Source of the DNA: Pseudomonadota bacterium
GTDB taxonomy: Bacteria > Pseudomonadota > Gammaproteobacteria > Burkholderiales > Burkholderiaceae_D
Assembly (NCBI GenBank): GCA_023416415.1
Contig: JAEZHR010000056.1
Span: forward strand, 1-22,870
DNA length: 22,870 bases
Direction: 5' to 3'
Shown: positions 22,777 through 22,870 of the stretch, in pieces
How positions within the stretch are numbered: the first letter of the stretch is position 1
Layout: every line of letters begins with the position of its first letter
Translations under genes and position numbers: made by a program
Notes under the pieces: model-generated
Database searches by the model: none
The model's input: the letters and a program-made list of their open reading frames with translations, nothing else
Told to the model about the DNA's origin: nothing

Positions 22777-22870
22777 GGAGGGTGCGGTCAGCTCGCAGTT
22801 GTTGTCGCGACTGCACGACGCAGCACATCGCCGCGCGCGCACGCATTCATCCTGAGACTGCCGATAATGC

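Noticed and set aside
22777..22870. Possible yybP-ykoY manganese riboswitch before the GDT1-family gene
   Set aside because: The conserved core was not found in the 94 nt available; the window ends too soon to exclude it further upstream.

Overview
The window reads as chromosomal DNA from a GC-rich (low-to-mid 60s percent by eye) betaproteobacterium. A Rhodocyclales-type relative (Azoarcus/Thauera-like) is my best guess, from overall protein character only. I see no rRNA, tRNA, insertion sequence, prophage gene or CRISPR array. Genes are mostly compact, with strong Shine-Dalgarno sites and start/stop overlaps inside operons.

Layout. (1) 123-659 (+): a long-form glyoxalase I. (2) 730-3809 (all minus): a frameshifted ornithine-cyclodeaminase/pyrroline-2-carboxylate-reductase gene, a universal stress protein with a perfect FNR/Anr-type site at class II spacing, and an NhaD/IT-superfamily antiporter. 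(3) 3854-4444: about 590 bases with no recognisable gene. (4) 4445-9422 (all minus): the U32 protein RlhA (23S rRNA C2501 hydroxylation), a natural SpeD-SpeE fusion for spermidine synthesis, a zinc-ribbon methyltransferase and a 51-residue basic protein. (5) 9545-13249 (minus): btuB-btuC-btuD, preceded by a clear cobalamin riboswitch and a good sigma70 promoter (13408-13638). (6) 13695-16451 (minus): a metal-acquisition operon with a histidine-rich outer-membrane barrel, a ZnuA-like binding protein and a ZnuB-like permease. Its genes overlap, but there is no ATPase gene. Its promoter at 16759-16787 is bracketed by two near-identical palindromes (TTGCAAC-N3-GTTGCAA type). One overlaps the -35 and the other covers the start point, which looks like Zur-type repression. 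(7) 16912-17760 (+): an alpha/beta hydrolase. (8) 17884-20504 (+): cheZ-cheA, coupled by TGATG, with no other chemotaxis gene beside them. (9) 20562-22776 (minus): an NCS1 nucleobase/hydantoin-type transporter and a TMEM165/GDT1 (UPF0016) cation exporter.

How the parts work together. The centre of the window is two back-to-back micronutrient import units on the same strand. One is a zinc(-like) unit under a paired palindromic operator. The other is a vitamin B12 unit under a riboswitch. Both lack a component: no ZnuC-type ATPase in the first, no BtuF-type binding protein in the second. The most novel-looking element is the zinc unit: a plugless histidine-rich barrel made with the periplasmic binding protein and permease, a roughly 300-nt leader, and a double operator. 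I did not find a wholly new defence or mobile system; most of the rest is ordinary core metabolism.
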